Shown: positions 51,593 to 60,643, counted from the stretch's first letter. The stretch: 64,000 nucleotides of DNA from Bacillota bacterium (GCA_029555205.1 JAKPTB010000159.1:1-64000); one strand, 5' to 3'. Numbers and translations: made by a program. Notes: generated by a model from the letters alone, not told the origin.

Positions 51593-52768
51593 CTATAATC
51601 CACGCAGGATTTCCGCCGGCGCGGCCCGGTTGGCCCGCCAGGCCGGGTAAAGGCCCCCCGCAGCCCCCACCAGCACGCCGCAGGCGCAAACCGCCGCGGC
51701 TACCCTCAGGTCCAGGGCGCCGATGTCCAGGCCAAGGTACCCCTTTGCCCCAACCAGGCCGGCCCAGCCCAGGGCAACCCCGAGGATCGCGCCCACCAGG
51801 CTCAGGAAAACGGACTCCACCAGCACCATCATGGCGATATTACCCGGAGTCCAGCCGACGGCCTTGAGAATGCCGAACTCACGCCTGCGCTCCACCACCG
51901 ACAACAGCATCACCACCATGATCGTAAGGCAGCCGGCCACCACGGCCACCAGCGACACCGCCAGGAAAAACTGACCTAAAATCCTGAGCACATTGGTCAG
52001 CGGGATCAGCAGCTCCCGGGGCACCACAATCTGCACTTCGGGCTTTTTCCCCGCCAGCCTCAGCTCGATCTCCCGGGCGGCCTCCTCAACGTGTTCCATG
52101 CCCCCCACCTGCACGCTGATGGCTGAAAATTTGCCGGGCTGCAGACGGCCAAGCTCCCGGGCCAGCTTTTCCGTGCCGCTGAAGCCTCCGTCCAGCAGCT
52201 CATTACCCGTCCGGTAAACGCCCACCACCTTGATGTCCCGCACATCCTCCTTGTTCCCGGAGACACGAAACTGGTAAACTCCGCCGGTTTCATAGAAAAC
52301 ATTCATAAACCCCAGGTACTCCTGGAGGCTCTTGCCGATCACCACTTCGTCGTCGCCGACAGGCGCAGCCCCTTCTACAATCCTGCGAAAAGGTGTACCC
52401 CCCGCTTCTTCTCCCCCGTAACCAAACAACGGCATCACCAGCGCAGAGCCCACCGGGCGCAGTATAGCCGTCACCTGACCGGTAACATTCGTTACGTGGG
52501 GTACATCATCGATCAAACCTATGTAGGAGTCCGGGATAGAGGACGAACCTACACCCTGAAACAGCCCGCCAAAAACAGAACCCTTCTGGGTAACCATAAT
52601 CCGTCCGGAAAGGTTGCTGAAGGTTTGCTCCACCCGGTTTTCCATCCCGGAGGCCACAGAAAACAAAAAAGTCATCAGGGCGCAGCCGAAGGCCACCCCG
52701 GACACCGCCAGGGCGGCCACCGCCTTTTTGCGAAAGGCATTGCGGATGGAAAAGAATAACAGGGACAC
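51593..52768 (-). CDS. ABC transporter permease, FtsX/MacB type
   Basis: Membrane protein of 391 residues with the MacB/FtsX topology: one N-terminal helix (about 18-40), a large extracytoplasmic domain (about 45-250, SGRIMVTQKG ... PEVQIVVPRELLIPLTNVL), then three C-terminal helices. VVERRREFGILKAVGWTPGNI in the loop between helices two and three is diagnostic for the FtsX family. The GTG at 52768 fits a GAGGAG site ten bases upstream; the GTG at 52786 overlaps that site. It partners the ATPase just downstream. Substrate unknown. Confidence 0.9.
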   Translation of the reverse strand: MSLLFFSIRNAFRKKAVAALAVSGVAFGCALMTFLFSVASGMENRVEQTFSNLSGRIMVTQKGSVFGGLFQGVGSSSIPDSYIGLIDDVPHVTNVTGQVTAILRPVGSALVMPLFGYGGEEAGGTPFRRIVEGAAPVGDDEVVIGKSLQEYLGFMNVFYETGGVYQFRVSGNKEDVRDIKVVGVYRTGNELLDGGFSGTEKLARELGRLQPGKFSAISVQVGGMEHVEEAAREIELRLAGKKPEVQIVVPRELLIPLTNVLRILGQFFLAVSLVAVVAGCLTIMVVMLLSVVERRREFGILKAVGWTPGNIAMMVLVESVFLSLVGAILGVALGWAGLVGAKGYLGLDIGALDLRVAAAVCACGVLVGAAGGLYPAWRANRAAPAEILRGL

Positions 52769-53012
52769 CCGGCAACAACTCCTCACCCTTTAAAACATAA
52801 AAACTTTTACATAAAAATCTTGACCGTCAAACATTTGCCCCATCTTACAATTATAATGGGAAATAGCCGGGAAAAACCAGTTTTTTTGCCCCGGCCACAA
52901 CCTTTTCACCCAAAATAAACCATCTGCCGGCAAATTACAGCAGGAAACGGCAGCAAGAACCAAGAAGAAAGAACTTCAAGAAAACAAGAAAAATGGGAAG
53001 ATGGTCTAAATC
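52769..53012. other. Divergent intergenic region
   Basis: About 245 bases, A/T-rich near 52790-52860, carrying promoters for the ABC permease (minus) and the tiny membrane protein (plus). Nothing else recognised. Confidence 0.3.
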
Positions 53013-53168
53013 ATGAAGATACGCAAGAAAAAAAAGAAAAGCTACAACAGAAGGTTAAAAAAGAAGATCAGCGTTTTCTTGAAAAAGCACAATTTTAACA
53101 TGACCACGGTTTTGGGCTGCCTTTTCATCCTGGCAGCTGTAGTAATTGTCCTGCATCTAATGAACTAA
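53013..53168 (+). CDS. 51-residue basic single-span membrane protein
   Basis: ATG 53013 to TAA 53166-53168 encodes MKIRKKKKKSYNRR, a continued basic stretch to about residue 26, and then one transmembrane helix (MTTVLGCLFILAAVVIVLH, about 30-49) with a two-residue tail. The strongly positive N-terminus predicts that end stays inside. The ribosome site is weak (GGGAAGATGG). The Lys/Arg block followed by a clean hydrophobic helix makes chance unlikely. Its 3' end overlaps the DUF2889 gene by 44 bases tail-to-tail. No family recognised. Confidence 0.55.
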   Translation: MKIRKKKKKSYNRRLKKKISVFLKKHNFNMTTVLGCLFILAAVVIVLHLMN

Positions 53169-53973
53169 CCCTGGCTGCAGTCAGCGTGTCATGGATGATA
53201 TCCACAAGGTGAATGCAGCCGTCAGGGCCTCCGATTATTTTGGCAACCTCTTTTTTATTAAGCTCCGCAATACTTCTTCCGGTAAACGGCCCGAGGAACT
53301 CCGAACTCTCAATACAAACCGGACCCGGCGCCCGTAAGAAGGCTGCTTTACAGGAAGTTATCCTGTCCCCGTCAAAGGACAACTGCACATTCAGTTCATG
53401 AAAACTATCGCTAAAACTGCCGGTTGCCAAAAAGGACCCGTCTGTCCGGCGGTATACCGTCATACTTTTGTACCTGTTAAATAGGTTGATTTCCCTTCTG
53501 TGCTCGCCGACATAGGCGAACCAGTGATTCTCGCCCATGTTTTCCCGTTTATAGTAGCGGCAGGAATCTACATGCTCCTGTTTCCAGCACCTCTCATATT
53601 CATCTTCTGTAGGGAACCCCCTGTATTTGGTAATATAAGTTTCCGCCTGAATGATTCCCCTGACACACTCGGTTAGAAGCCCTTTGACCAATCCGCCGCC
53701 AATCCTGTCCGTCGCACGGCTTAAAAACCTGCCGGCATTGAAATAAGCCTCAACCCCCTTTAACTCCGGCAAAACGCCCCTGCCCTGCAATTCCGGGTCC
53801 GGAGCGCGGTGTATTTCCCAGCCTGCCTCTTTAATGCAAAAACTCTTTAAATCAACCAGAAGCGTCCCCACCGCCTCAAGCTCAGTGCTTAGGAAAACAG
53901 TTTCAGCCAGAAGTTCACTGTCTTTAACCTTCTTAACCGAATAAAAATAACTGCCCTGGTATAACACCTCCAC
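53125..53973 (-). CDS. DUF2889 domain protein
   Basis: A protein of about 282 residues without signal peptide or membrane segments. The C-terminal part (RYKSMTVYRRTDGSFLATGSFSDSFHELNVQL, then AFLRAPGPVC and GGPDGCIHLVDIIHDTL) matches the DUF2889 pattern, whose CxHLxDI-xDT end with Cys and His suggests metal binding. A first, diverged copy of the same layout seems present in residues 1-130 (VLYQGSYFYSVKKVKDSELLAETVFL ... GGGLVKGLLTECVRGIIQAET). GTG 53973 is preferred (GGGGGTG eight bases upstream); ATG 54003 is the alternative. Function unknown. Confidence 0.75.
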   Translation of the reverse strand: MEVLYQGSYFYSVKKVKDSELLAETVFLSTELEAVGTLLVDLKSFCIKEAGWEIHRAPDPELQGRGVLPELKGVEAYFNAGRFLSRATDRIGGGLVKGLLTECVRGIIQAETYITKYRGFPTEDEYERCWKQEHVDSCRYYKRENMGENHWFAYVGEHRREINLFNRYKSMTVYRRTDGSFLATGSFSDSFHELNVQLSFDGDRITSCKAAFLRAPGPVCIESSEFLGPFTGRSIAELNKKEVAKIIGGPDGCIHLVDIIHDTLTAARVSSLDAGQLLQLPG

Positions 53974-54299
53974 TTTGCAGGCACCCCCGTTTTTTTTCCT
54001 CATTATACTTTTCGCAAGATATTCCAGGCAAGAGCACTGCACAGGAAAACCCGGGGAATAACAAACAAATCGTTTTAAACAAAAAAAATAAGCTGTTTAG
54101 ACCAGCTTTACAAAAGGAGATTTAAGAGGGGCTATAATATTAAAACTTTAATAGTTCCCGTCAAAGAAATACAAGGAATCACCTTTTTACAAATATTACT
54201 CTCTCTAGTAAGATATTTTTTTCACTATCCATGCTTTAATAATATCTTACATTGTTACACGAAGAATTTGAAATATATCTTTACGATTGCATTAATAAT
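53974..54299. other. A/T-rich region upstream of the DUF2889 gene
   Basis: About 325 A/T-rich bases holding the DUF2889 promoter on the minus strand. No gene or recognisable element. Confidence 0.3.
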
Positions 54300-54495
54300 C
54301 AATACTAATCAATGGGACTTACGTTCATTTCACCACTTTCCAACAAGTCCCACTTTCCATTTTCCATTTTCCATTTTTCAAACAGTACCCACTTTCCAAA
54401 CACTTCCCACTTTTTAACCACTTTTCACTTTTCAACCAGTCCCCACTTTCTAACCAATTTTCACCTTACAACCAGCCCCCACTTTTCAACCAGAG
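54300..54495. repeat. Degenerate tandem repeats after vanZ
   Basis: On the minus strand the text CTGGTTGAAAAGTGGGGA recurs about ten times at 18-22 base spacing with drift (TGGTTAGAAAGTGGGGAC, TGGTTAAAAAGTGGGAAG, TGTTTGGAAAGTGGGTAC, GGAAAATGGAAAATGG). The first copy begins at the stop codon of the VanZ gene. No coding potential. Confidence 0.75.
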
Positions 54496-54971
54496 AGGTC
54501 CTTTTCCTTCCGGTACAGCGCCCAGACCACGCAAATACCAATAACGCTGCCGGCAGCATCCATCACCAGGTCGCTAAGCTGAAAAGCCCTGCCGGGAACA
54601 AGGATCTGGTGGATTTCATCGGTTATCCCGTAGACCACACATATAGCCAGGGCTGCGGCCACAGCTTTCACTCCCCTGGCGCCGCACTGCCTCACAGCAT
54701 TGTGAACCAGCATCCCCAGCACAAAAAAAACCACCCCGTGCATGTACTCACGGGCAACTGAATTTACCTCAGAGATCAACCTCAACATGTCCTGATCAGT
54801 AATAGCCTTCCCGGTCAGCTTCAAGGCGTTTTCAACCAGAAAGGCTACTATACCTTTGCTGTAGGCATTAGAAATACCGGCAGGGTGCGCTGAAAGAAAA
54901 TATATGGCCAGCATGAACAGCAGGACAGCTAGCCAGGACAGGGCTGGTTTGAGCTTGTGGTTTACAGTCAT
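54486..54971 (-). CDS. VanZ-family membrane protein
   Basis: Integral membrane protein of 161 residues with four hydrophobic segments. The motifs YFLSAHPAG, AREYMHGVVFFVLGML (with the conserved His) and GITDEIHQILVPGRAFQLSDLVMDAAGSVIG define the VanZ family. VanZ of enterococci gives low-level teicoplanin resistance; in most bacteria the role is unknown and probably envelope-linked. Its length is typical. The ribosome site is GAGAAGG. Confidence 0.92.
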   Translation of the reverse strand: MTVNHKLKPALSWLAVLLFMLAIYFLSAHPAGISNAYSKGIVAFLVENALKLTGKAITDQDMLRLISEVNSVAREYMHGVVFFVLGMLVHNAVRQCGARGVKAVAAALAICVVYGITDEIHQILVPGRAFQLSDLVMDAAGSVIGICVVWALYRKEKDLSG

Positions 54972-55081
54972 ATAATCCTTCTCCGGGGTGTTTTCTTATT
55001 TATCCCTTTTAGTCCCGGGCCCGGGCACATCCCGGGCCGCACGGTAAAAAAAACTCCTTTTCCGCCGCTATCTTCTTGTGC

Positions 55082-55987
55082 TTAAAGCACTAAATCAACA
55101 GATTTTACAATACTAATCTGGTTTTCTTTTTTCAGTTTCCCATATTCACTTTTCGAATCAAATCCAGGTATATCCGACATGCAATCCTCAAGGATAACGA
55201 ATTTCCGCAATATATCCGGCCTGTTGGAATAATACTCCAGAAACTGCTGAATTGACCTCAAAACACAGTGGCTGGCCGCTTCACCGGCAATAATAATTTT
55301 ATGATATTTTTCAAATAAATTAAGGAAGTCAAGATTAACATAATTCTTTTTATCATACTCCGGCTTGATAATGCCGTACATTTCTGACAGAGGATCGGTC
55401 CCCTTGACAATACATATTGGCGTACTCTTTTTTGCCACCGCATGAAAGTAAATCATATTGCTCAACTGGTTTTCCAAAGTACAGCCGAATGTCCCCTGAA
55501 TACAATGATAAGTCCAGATAAATAAATCCATATTACCGGCTTTTTTCAGACCTTCGACGTAATCAACACTATCCGCGGGGAAATACACCGGTCTCCATTT
55601 TCCATTGACTAAATCTTCCTTTGTAATCGGAGTAAATGGCGGAGGATTATTGCCATCCTGATCAACCCACCAGCAAGGAAAGAAAATTTGGTGGGGTATG
55701 TGGGTATCCAGGGTCATGGCAATTTGGGAGATTTTAGCCATATTTTTATACACAAACCTGGTAAGCCTTTCAACATCACCGTGGGAACCGGGAACACCCA
55801 AACTTCCATTTTCCATAAAATCGTTCTGCATATCAATAATAACCAGGAGGTTTTGTTCCGGATCATTTTCTGCCGGAGAAAGGTTCTCTGCGCTTGCAAG
55901 GGGTAAAAGATCATTCAAATTCCTTGTATTCTGGGTCTGTCCAATTGCCTGAACATCAACAATTTCCTCATAGGATGTTTTAAGCAT
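55082..55987 (-). CDS. Isochorismatase/nicotinamidase-like cysteine hydrolase
   Basis: Cytosolic hydrolase of 301 residues. The catalytic triad of the family can be placed: Asp in LLVIIDMQNDFM (about 52), a Lys in CIVKGTDPLSEMYG (about 195) and the nucleophile Cys in AGEAASHCVLRS (about 242); LDTHIPHQIFFPCWW includes metal-type His residues of nicotinamidases. It is longer than PncA (about 200 residues), with an N-terminal 45-residue extension and insertions. An amide substrate is likely, but it may differ from nicotinamide. It stands as a single gene between vanZ and a membrane protein fragment. Confidence 0.85.
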   Translation of the reverse strand: MLKTSYEEIVDVQAIGQTQNTRNLNDLLPLASAENLSPAENDPEQNLLVIIDMQNDFMENGSLGVPGSHGDVERLTRFVYKNMAKISQIAMTLDTHIPHQIFFPCWWVDQDGNNPPPFTPITKEDLVNGKWRPVYFPADSVDYVEGLKKAGNMDLFIWTYHCIQGTFGCTLENQLSNMIYFHAVAKKSTPICIVKGTDPLSEMYGIIKPEYDKKNYVNLDFLNLFEKYHKIIIAGEAASHCVLRSIQQFLEYYSNRPDILRKFVILEDCMSDIPGFDSKSEYGKLKKENQISIVKSVDLVL

Positions 55988-56080
55988 AATTCAATTCTCC
56001 CTCCTCTATCTCAATGATTGTAATGTTATCTCCCGATATTTCCCATATTCAGAATAATTTATTCAATGTAGTCTAGTAAT

Positions 56081-56478
56081 TTATTCAAAAGTAAATTTCC
56101 GCTTTCTAAATATTATACTCAAAAGTATGCAGGTTACCAGCAATACTGTCCAGTTAATGGAAATAGCCGCTACTTCGAATCTATATTCGCGGTGAATACC
56201 ATAATTAGCAGAATATATGATCAGAGATGTGATTGTTAAAAGAAAACCAAAGCTGAAGACCCTGCGCAATCCTTTTTCCATATTGTCAGTTCCTGAAAAA
56301 ACCGGGACCAGGCAAAGGAAGGAAACACTCATCAGCAAATACCCCATCTCCTCCAGAGCTATGAATATTCCGTGGGGATTATACTGCGTCAGAAGGGACG
56401 CTTTCAGCTCCCAACTCCCACCTGTATTTTTCCACTTCCAGGCAGCTGTTTCCTTTTTACTTCCGGAATAATCTCCAA
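56081..56478 (-). pseudogene. Membrane protein, C-terminal fragment
   Basis: From a TGA at about 56479 the minus-strand frame reads GDYSGSKKETAAWKWKNTGG ... QYNPHGIFIALEEMGYLLMSVSFL and continues through three hydrophobic helices to IFRKRKFTFE. Coding character extends upstream of every in-frame ATG, including the ATG at 56347, so the N-terminus is missing. The layout fits the end of a five- to six-helix membrane protein of unknown function. A family B palindrome lies 60 bases upstream, close to the truncation point. Confidence 0.55.
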
Positions 56479-56538
56479 ATCAGGCAAATTTCAATGATGC
56501 TGCCGGCAGCATGTCAGGCATCAGGTACCATCACCGCT

Positions 56539-56584
56539 AAATTGTTTCAATATTCAATAAGTTGATAAGTTGGTGTCAGGCACC
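56539..56584. repeat. REP-like family B copy at the flippase stop codon
   Basis: AATAAGTTGATAAGTTGGTG followed by TCAGGCACC, preceded by AAATTGTTTCAA. On the minus strand it begins GGTGCCTGACACC two to three bases after the flippase stop. GGTG and CACC can pair as a small hairpin. Confidence 0.8.
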
Positions 56585-56586
56585 AC

Positions 56587-58128
56587 TCATCCCATCCTTG
56601 CTCTAATCTTATCAAAAATATAAATGCGGTCATCTTTGTTGAACACTATCAGAAAGTTGAAGCCCAGCCCCAAAAGGACTGTGATTATGGCAACCACAAA
56701 CAGGCCGGACCAGGAATAAGCCTGTAAAAATGATTTTATAAACAAACCCGCCGCGCTTATAACAAAAACTGAAGCAACCGATTTCCCGGTTTCCGGAAAG
56801 AAGGTAGTCCACCGGCGGTTAAGATAGAGAGCCCCGAAGGGCAGGGTATAGCCCAGGTTTCTGATGATAATCAAGACAGAACTCACGCCGGCCACGGCAA
56901 ACAGCCCCAGGGACGTGGTTTTCAACAGCACTAACACAAGCAACACATTTAAGAAACCGGTTATAGTCACCAGTATGGAATTAACCCTGATTTTATTAAC
57001 AATTGTAAAAATGTTATGTATTATGGCCGTCTGCCCCATTATAGCCCAGGGTAAAACCGTTATGACAGACAACAACTGCAGCAAACCCGAATCCTGCGTG
57101 GGGAACCACAGGGCGTACAATATATCTCCAAAGGCTATCAGCAGGGCTATGGGAATATTAATAATCATTCCGGTAATTTTCATATACCGTTTTGCCGACT
57201 TAACAAGCTCATCGTATTTTTGTTTGGCATACAGCTCCGTCATGTCGGGCAGAAATGTTGAAATCATCGCGTGCAAAATCATATTAATAACGTTGGGAAT
57301 AATCTTTGCAACTGCCAGAATTCCCATAGCTGTTGCACTTAGCATCAAATTGGCGATCAGTAAATCAAGACCATCCTGCAGGATCTGGCCCAGGCGGGTG
57401 ATGGAATTCCAGACACCTGAGGAGATCAGTTCTTTGACCTTTTTCAGGTCAAAGAATTTTCTGTTTATGTTCAGGTCCGGAATCAGCCTTCTCTTCCAGT
57501 AAATATTCGCTGATTGAGTAAAGATCGTTATAATCAGAGTGATTAAGCCGATGTAAGCAACATAGGGTTCAAAAAAAGTAAAAAATCCAATCAGCAGCAC
57601 AGCCCGGAGAATATGGCCGTATACCTGGACCAGAGAAAACAAATACAGCTTATTTGAGACGTAATATGATATACCCAGGTTTGTAGCCAGCAGGTCAACA
57701 ACAAAATTAACCGCCATAAAACCCATTAAAAACTGCACATCAACAAGCAAGTGTGCAGGAACATTGATTATTTTAGCGATGTTTAAAATGGCTGCTGCCA
57801 GGACCGGGAAAATTATTGCTCCCAGAATAACATTGGCGTAAAACGTTGATGCAAAATATTTGTTTGCCGCTATGAAATCCCCTCTAAAACAGGATACCAT
57901 TATGAACCGGCTGGACATGGAATTCAAGGCAACTGATAAAATTGCAAAATACGAGATCAGGACATAGGAAAATTGTACAAAACCGTAAGCCTCAACCCCA
58001 ACAGTCCTGACTATATAGGGACTCAGAAAAAAACTAATCCCCATTTGAACAAAAAGGGCAATATAACTTGCCAATATATTAATGGCCAATTGCCTGTTTT
58101 TGCTTATTGTTCTAACTTGCAGGTTCAA
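56587..58128 (-). CDS. Polysaccharide flippase (Wzx/MOP superfamily)
   Basis: Integral membrane protein of 513 residues with about 14 helices. The N-terminal LAINILASYIALFVQMGISFFLSPYIVRTVGVEAYGFVQFSYVLISYF is the usual start of Wzx/RfbX-type flippases, which move lipid-linked sugar units across the membrane. Neighbouring glycosyltransferases on the same strand support a role in surface polysaccharide or teichuronic-type polymer synthesis. The start at ATG 58128 is the first Met of the frame and precedes the first helix by about 14 residues. Confidence 0.9.
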   Translation of the reverse strand: MNLQVRTISKNRQLAINILASYIALFVQMGISFFLSPYIVRTVGVEAYGFVQFSYVLISYFAILSVALNSMSSRFIMVSCFRGDFIAANKYFASTFYANVILGAIIFPVLAAAILNIAKIINVPAHLLVDVQFLMGFMAVNFVVDLLATNLGISYYVSNKLYLFSLVQVYGHILRAVLLIGFFTFFEPYVAYIGLITLIITIFTQSANIYWKRRLIPDLNINRKFFDLKKVKELISSGVWNSITRLGQILQDGLDLLIANLMLSATAMGILAVAKIIPNVINMILHAMISTFLPDMTELYAKQKYDELVKSAKRYMKITGMIINIPIALLIAFGDILYALWFPTQDSGLLQLLSVITVLPWAIMGQTAIIHNIFTIVNKIRVNSILVTITGFLNVLLVLVLLKTTSLGLFAVAGVSSVLIIIRNLGYTLPFGALYLNRRWTTFFPETGKSVASVFVISAAGLFIKSFLQAYSWSGLFVVAIITVLLGLGFNFLIVFNKDDRIYIFDKIRARMG

Positions 58129-58552
58129 CCCGATTCCCCTGCCCCGCCTTAATTAACCTGATTATGATTATACTGATTCTACGGGTGTCCCCTCATCTCC
58201 TCCGGGGCGAGGAACTATCCGGGGTCCTGCCTTCAATCGAAAACTCCCCGGTGCTGTCTGGCTGGGTATTCCGGGAGGTGTTACACCACCTATCCGGTTG
58301 CCGGGAACCATCATTTCGCTGGCCATTAGATGACAATCAGACTGATGCTGTATCATGTATTATGTATTATAAGGAATCCTATTCCTCAAGACTAAGCAGG
58401 AAAACGTCAAAAAACGTATGCCTGGCCTAAACTATGTCCACAAAGAGCTGCTCAATAATGGAGTCAGCCGAAAGCTCTTATGGACAGAATACATGGAGAA
58501 TTGCCGCTATTTACATGAAATTATTTATACTCCCAAATTATTTATACTCCCA
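58129..58552. other. Intergenic region with an IS21 remnant
   Basis: About 420 bases. The first 250 bases (GC-richer, 58190-58340) have no recognisable content. The stretch 58418-58545 encodes a piece of an IS21-type transposase. A family B core ends the region at 58553. Confidence 0.4.
58418..58545 (+). pseudogene. IS21 IstA-like transposase fragment
   Basis: The plus-strand frame reads MPGLNYVHKELLNNGVSRKLLWTEYMEN, which matches the N-terminal pattern of IstA proteins (a VHxEL-x2-KGV-T-x-LLWEEY segment). It decays after about 35 residues where the family B repeat begins. A remnant of an older IS21 insertion, separate from the element at 62497. Confidence 0.45.
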
Positions 58553-58568
58553 GTTGGTGTCAGGCACC
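58553..58568. repeat. REP-like family B core at the RAYT stop codon
   Basis: GTTGGTGTCAGGCACC. On the minus strand GGTGCCTGA supplies the last two codons (Gly, Ala) and the TGA stop of the RAYT transposase. The left part of the longer element is absent here. Confidence 0.7.
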
Positions 58569-59423
58569 TCTTATCATCTTATTTACCGCTTCACCTGATA
58601 CTCCAATGTTTGCACCGATTTCCTTAAATGTATAACCCTGTTCAATCGCTAGTTTTACATAACTGAGCTTATAATCCTTAAGTGACCGCTGCCGCGATCC
58701 TGCCTTAATCCTTTCAAATTCCTCCGCAGTGGGTACCGCTCGTCTTAAGATTCCATCCAGAGTGTTATCCTCGCATTCCAATTTTAGAACAAGTTCACCG
58801 TCGTCTTTCGATGCGTCTTTAGATGCACCGATGACATCTACAGCTTCATATTCATCATAAGCATTTTTGTTGACCATAGGCTCATCCTCTTCCATGAATC
58901 GCACATATTCTTCCAACGCAATTCTCCGATCATCCGAAAACATATTGAGAATCTTATCCACGCTCACCAACCCGTTGATATTTTTCCGGTAATAATGGTC
59001 ACTGCTCCATTTATATTGAGCAATTTTTTCGCAAACTTTTGCCCGCACCGGATTATAGTGAATATAGCGAAGCAACGTAAAGAGATATCTGTCGTCAAGC
59101 ACCAGGATACCTTTGTATCTTCCCCCAAAAACATGATCCGAGCGGCTATGCCTTTTGTTGTAGTCCTTACTGTAGCGATTATTGACAGTTTGCATGATTT
59201 TACTAAGGGGCTTGTCTTCGGTCTGTATGATCAGATGATAGTGGTTATCCATGATCACATACCCCATGAGGTTAAACCCGCCGTCTTCTTTGGCATATGC
59301 AATATATCTCAGCAAAGATTCTTTATCTTCCCGTCCCTGAAAGATATAGTCCCGATTATTTCCCCGCTTAATGACGTGATAGATTGCCCCTTTAAATTCC
59401 ACTCTCGGTTTTCTACCCATCAC
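58560..59423 (-). CDS. RAYT-type REP-associated tyrosine transposase (Y1_Tnp)
   Basis: Single-strand-acting HUH transposase-like protein of 287 residues. MGRKPRVEFKGAIYHVIKRGNNRDYIFQ opens the Y1 domain; the HUH metal motif is HYHLIIQ (about 67-73) and the catalytic Tyr lies in the RYIHYNPVRAKVC region downstream. A C-terminal helix-turn-helix-like tail (KLAIEQGYTFKEIGANIGVSGEAVNKMIRG) is typical of the Firmicute RAYT group. RAYTs are usually single-copy, non-mobile and linked to repetitive palindromes; here the GTTGGTGTCAGGCACC element lies at its own stop codon and at those of its neighbours. The start is ATG 59423 or 59420. Confidence 0.88.
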   Translation of the reverse strand: MMGRKPRVEFKGAIYHVIKRGNNRDYIFQGREDKESLLRYIAYAKEDGGFNLMGYVIMDNHYHLIIQTEDKPLSKIMQTVNNRYSKDYNKRHSRSDHVFGGRYKGILVLDDRYLFTLLRYIHYNPVRAKVCEKIAQYKWSSDHYYRKNINGLVSVDKILNMFSDDRRIALEEYVRFMEEDEPMVNKNAYDEYEAVDVIGASKDASKDDGELVLKLECEDNTLDGILRRAVPTAEEFERIKAGSRQRSLKDYKLSYVKLAIEQGYTFKEIGANIGVSGEAVNKMIRGA

Positions 59424-59523
59424 AGCCCTCGTCTACATAAAGCTCAATATATATTACATTTTAGCAAATATGTTAATATTTTGCTATCACTATCATAAAA
59501 AATAAACCATAATTGACAGCATT

Positions 59524-59569
59524 AAATTGTTTGAATAATCAATAAGTTGATAAGTTGGTGTCAGGCACC
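59524..59569. repeat. REP-like family B copy at a glycosyltransferase end
   Basis: AAATTGTTTGAATAATCAAT, then AAGTTGATAAGTTGGTG and TCAGGCACC. On the minus strand GGTGCCTGA encodes the last Gly and Ala and the stop of the GT2 gene that ends at 59561. Confidence 0.8.
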
Positions 59570-60643
59570 GTTATTCCTTTTTTCCACAATGTATAGTTTC
59601 AGCCAGTACAATAATCCCAGGGTAAAATTATGACCCAATCTGGCGGCATTGCCGAGAAGGAAAAAAAACATGCCCATTTCCTTCTTCTTAAAGTTCAATC
59701 TCTTTCTAGCCTTATTGAGATATTTCAGCCTTTCAACAACTCTCCCACCTGCTCCGTCATATTTGTTCAAAGCTGAACATACATGGCCCGGGCTTTTTGT
59801 AAAACTATAAGAATTGGCCACGATAACATTGATTGTTTCATATTGCATCAAGGCCATGAACTCGGGATAGAGGACAGGCAGCCTCAACTGAACCAACGGT
59901 TCGATTCTTCTCATCAGTTCCGCATATCTCTTTTCCAGTAAAGGCTTATAGCTCTGGGTTATGGAACCCTTCCTGAGCCTGTAATTATATTGTACTGCGG
60001 CAATCTCCACCACTTTTTTGGCGAATAAAATCAAATTTGTATTGAATAGTATATCTTCCGCATAGATTTCCTGAGTATCTGCAAATCTCAAGGATAATTG
60101 CTCGATTAAACTCCTTCTGTACAGCTTGTTCCAGCATAAATGTCCATATTTAGCTTCAACAAAGGTCTTGTAATAGAAATCAAGCAGGGTGTTTTCGTCA
60201 GTAATGACTGTACAGCCTTCCCCGGGTGAAACTTGAAAGATAATTGCATGGTCATGACCATGATCATAATCATCTTTATATATCCGGCAATAACCGCACT
60301 GAGCTATGTCCGCCCCGTATTTCTCGATTCCGTTAAGAAGCACTTCCAGATAATCCTTTTCCACCCAGTCATCTGAATCAACGAAAGCAACATATTCACC
60401 TGTTGCTACGGCAAGACCGAGGTTTCTGGCAGCGCTTTGACCCTTGTTTTCCTGGTAGAAATATTTACAGTCAGCTCTTCCCGCAATGGTATTTTTAATT
60501 ATGTCCCCGCTTCCGTCAGTACTTCCATCATTGATAATAATTATTTCAAAATCTTTGAAGGACTGTTCAAAAAGAGACTCCAGGCATGACTTTACTATAA
60601 CCCCGGTGTTATATACAGGCATAATTACCGATATTTTGGGCAT
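59561..60643 (-). CDS. Family 2 glycosyltransferase
   Basis: Cytosolic GT-A enzyme of 360 residues that transfers a sugar from a nucleotide donor to a growing lipid-linked glycan. KISVIMPVYNTG at the N-terminus, IIIINDGSTDGSGD, NKGQSAARNLGLAVATGEYVAFVDSDDW (with the DxD-type metal site) are the classical GT2 motifs; FADTQEIYAEDILFN carries the ED catalytic-base motif. It belongs to the polysaccharide locus with the flippase and other transferases. Donor and acceptor cannot be read from the sequence. Its final two residues come from a REP-like element. Confidence 0.92.
   Translation of the reverse strand: MPKISVIMPVYNTGVIVKSCLESLFEQSFKDFEIIIINDGSTDGSGDIIKNTIAGRADCKYFYQENKGQSAARNLGLAVATGEYVAFVDSDDWVEKDYLEVLLNGIEKYGADIAQCGYCRIYKDDYDHGHDHAIIFQVSPGEGCTVITDENTLLDFYYKTFVEAKYGHLCWNKLYRRSLIEQLSLRFADTQEIYAEDILFNTNLILFAKKVVEIAAVQYNYRLRKGSITQSYKPLLEKRYAELMRRIEPLVQLRLPVLYPEFMALMQYETINVIVANSYSFTKSPGHVCSALNKYDGAGGRVVERLKYLNKARKRLNFKKKEMGMFFFLLGNAARLGHNFTLGLLYWLKLYIVEKRNNGA

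Noticed and set aside
54300-54495. CRISPR array
   Set aside because: Units are degenerate, about 20 bases apart with no unique spacers, and begin at a gene stop codon; no cas genes are nearby.
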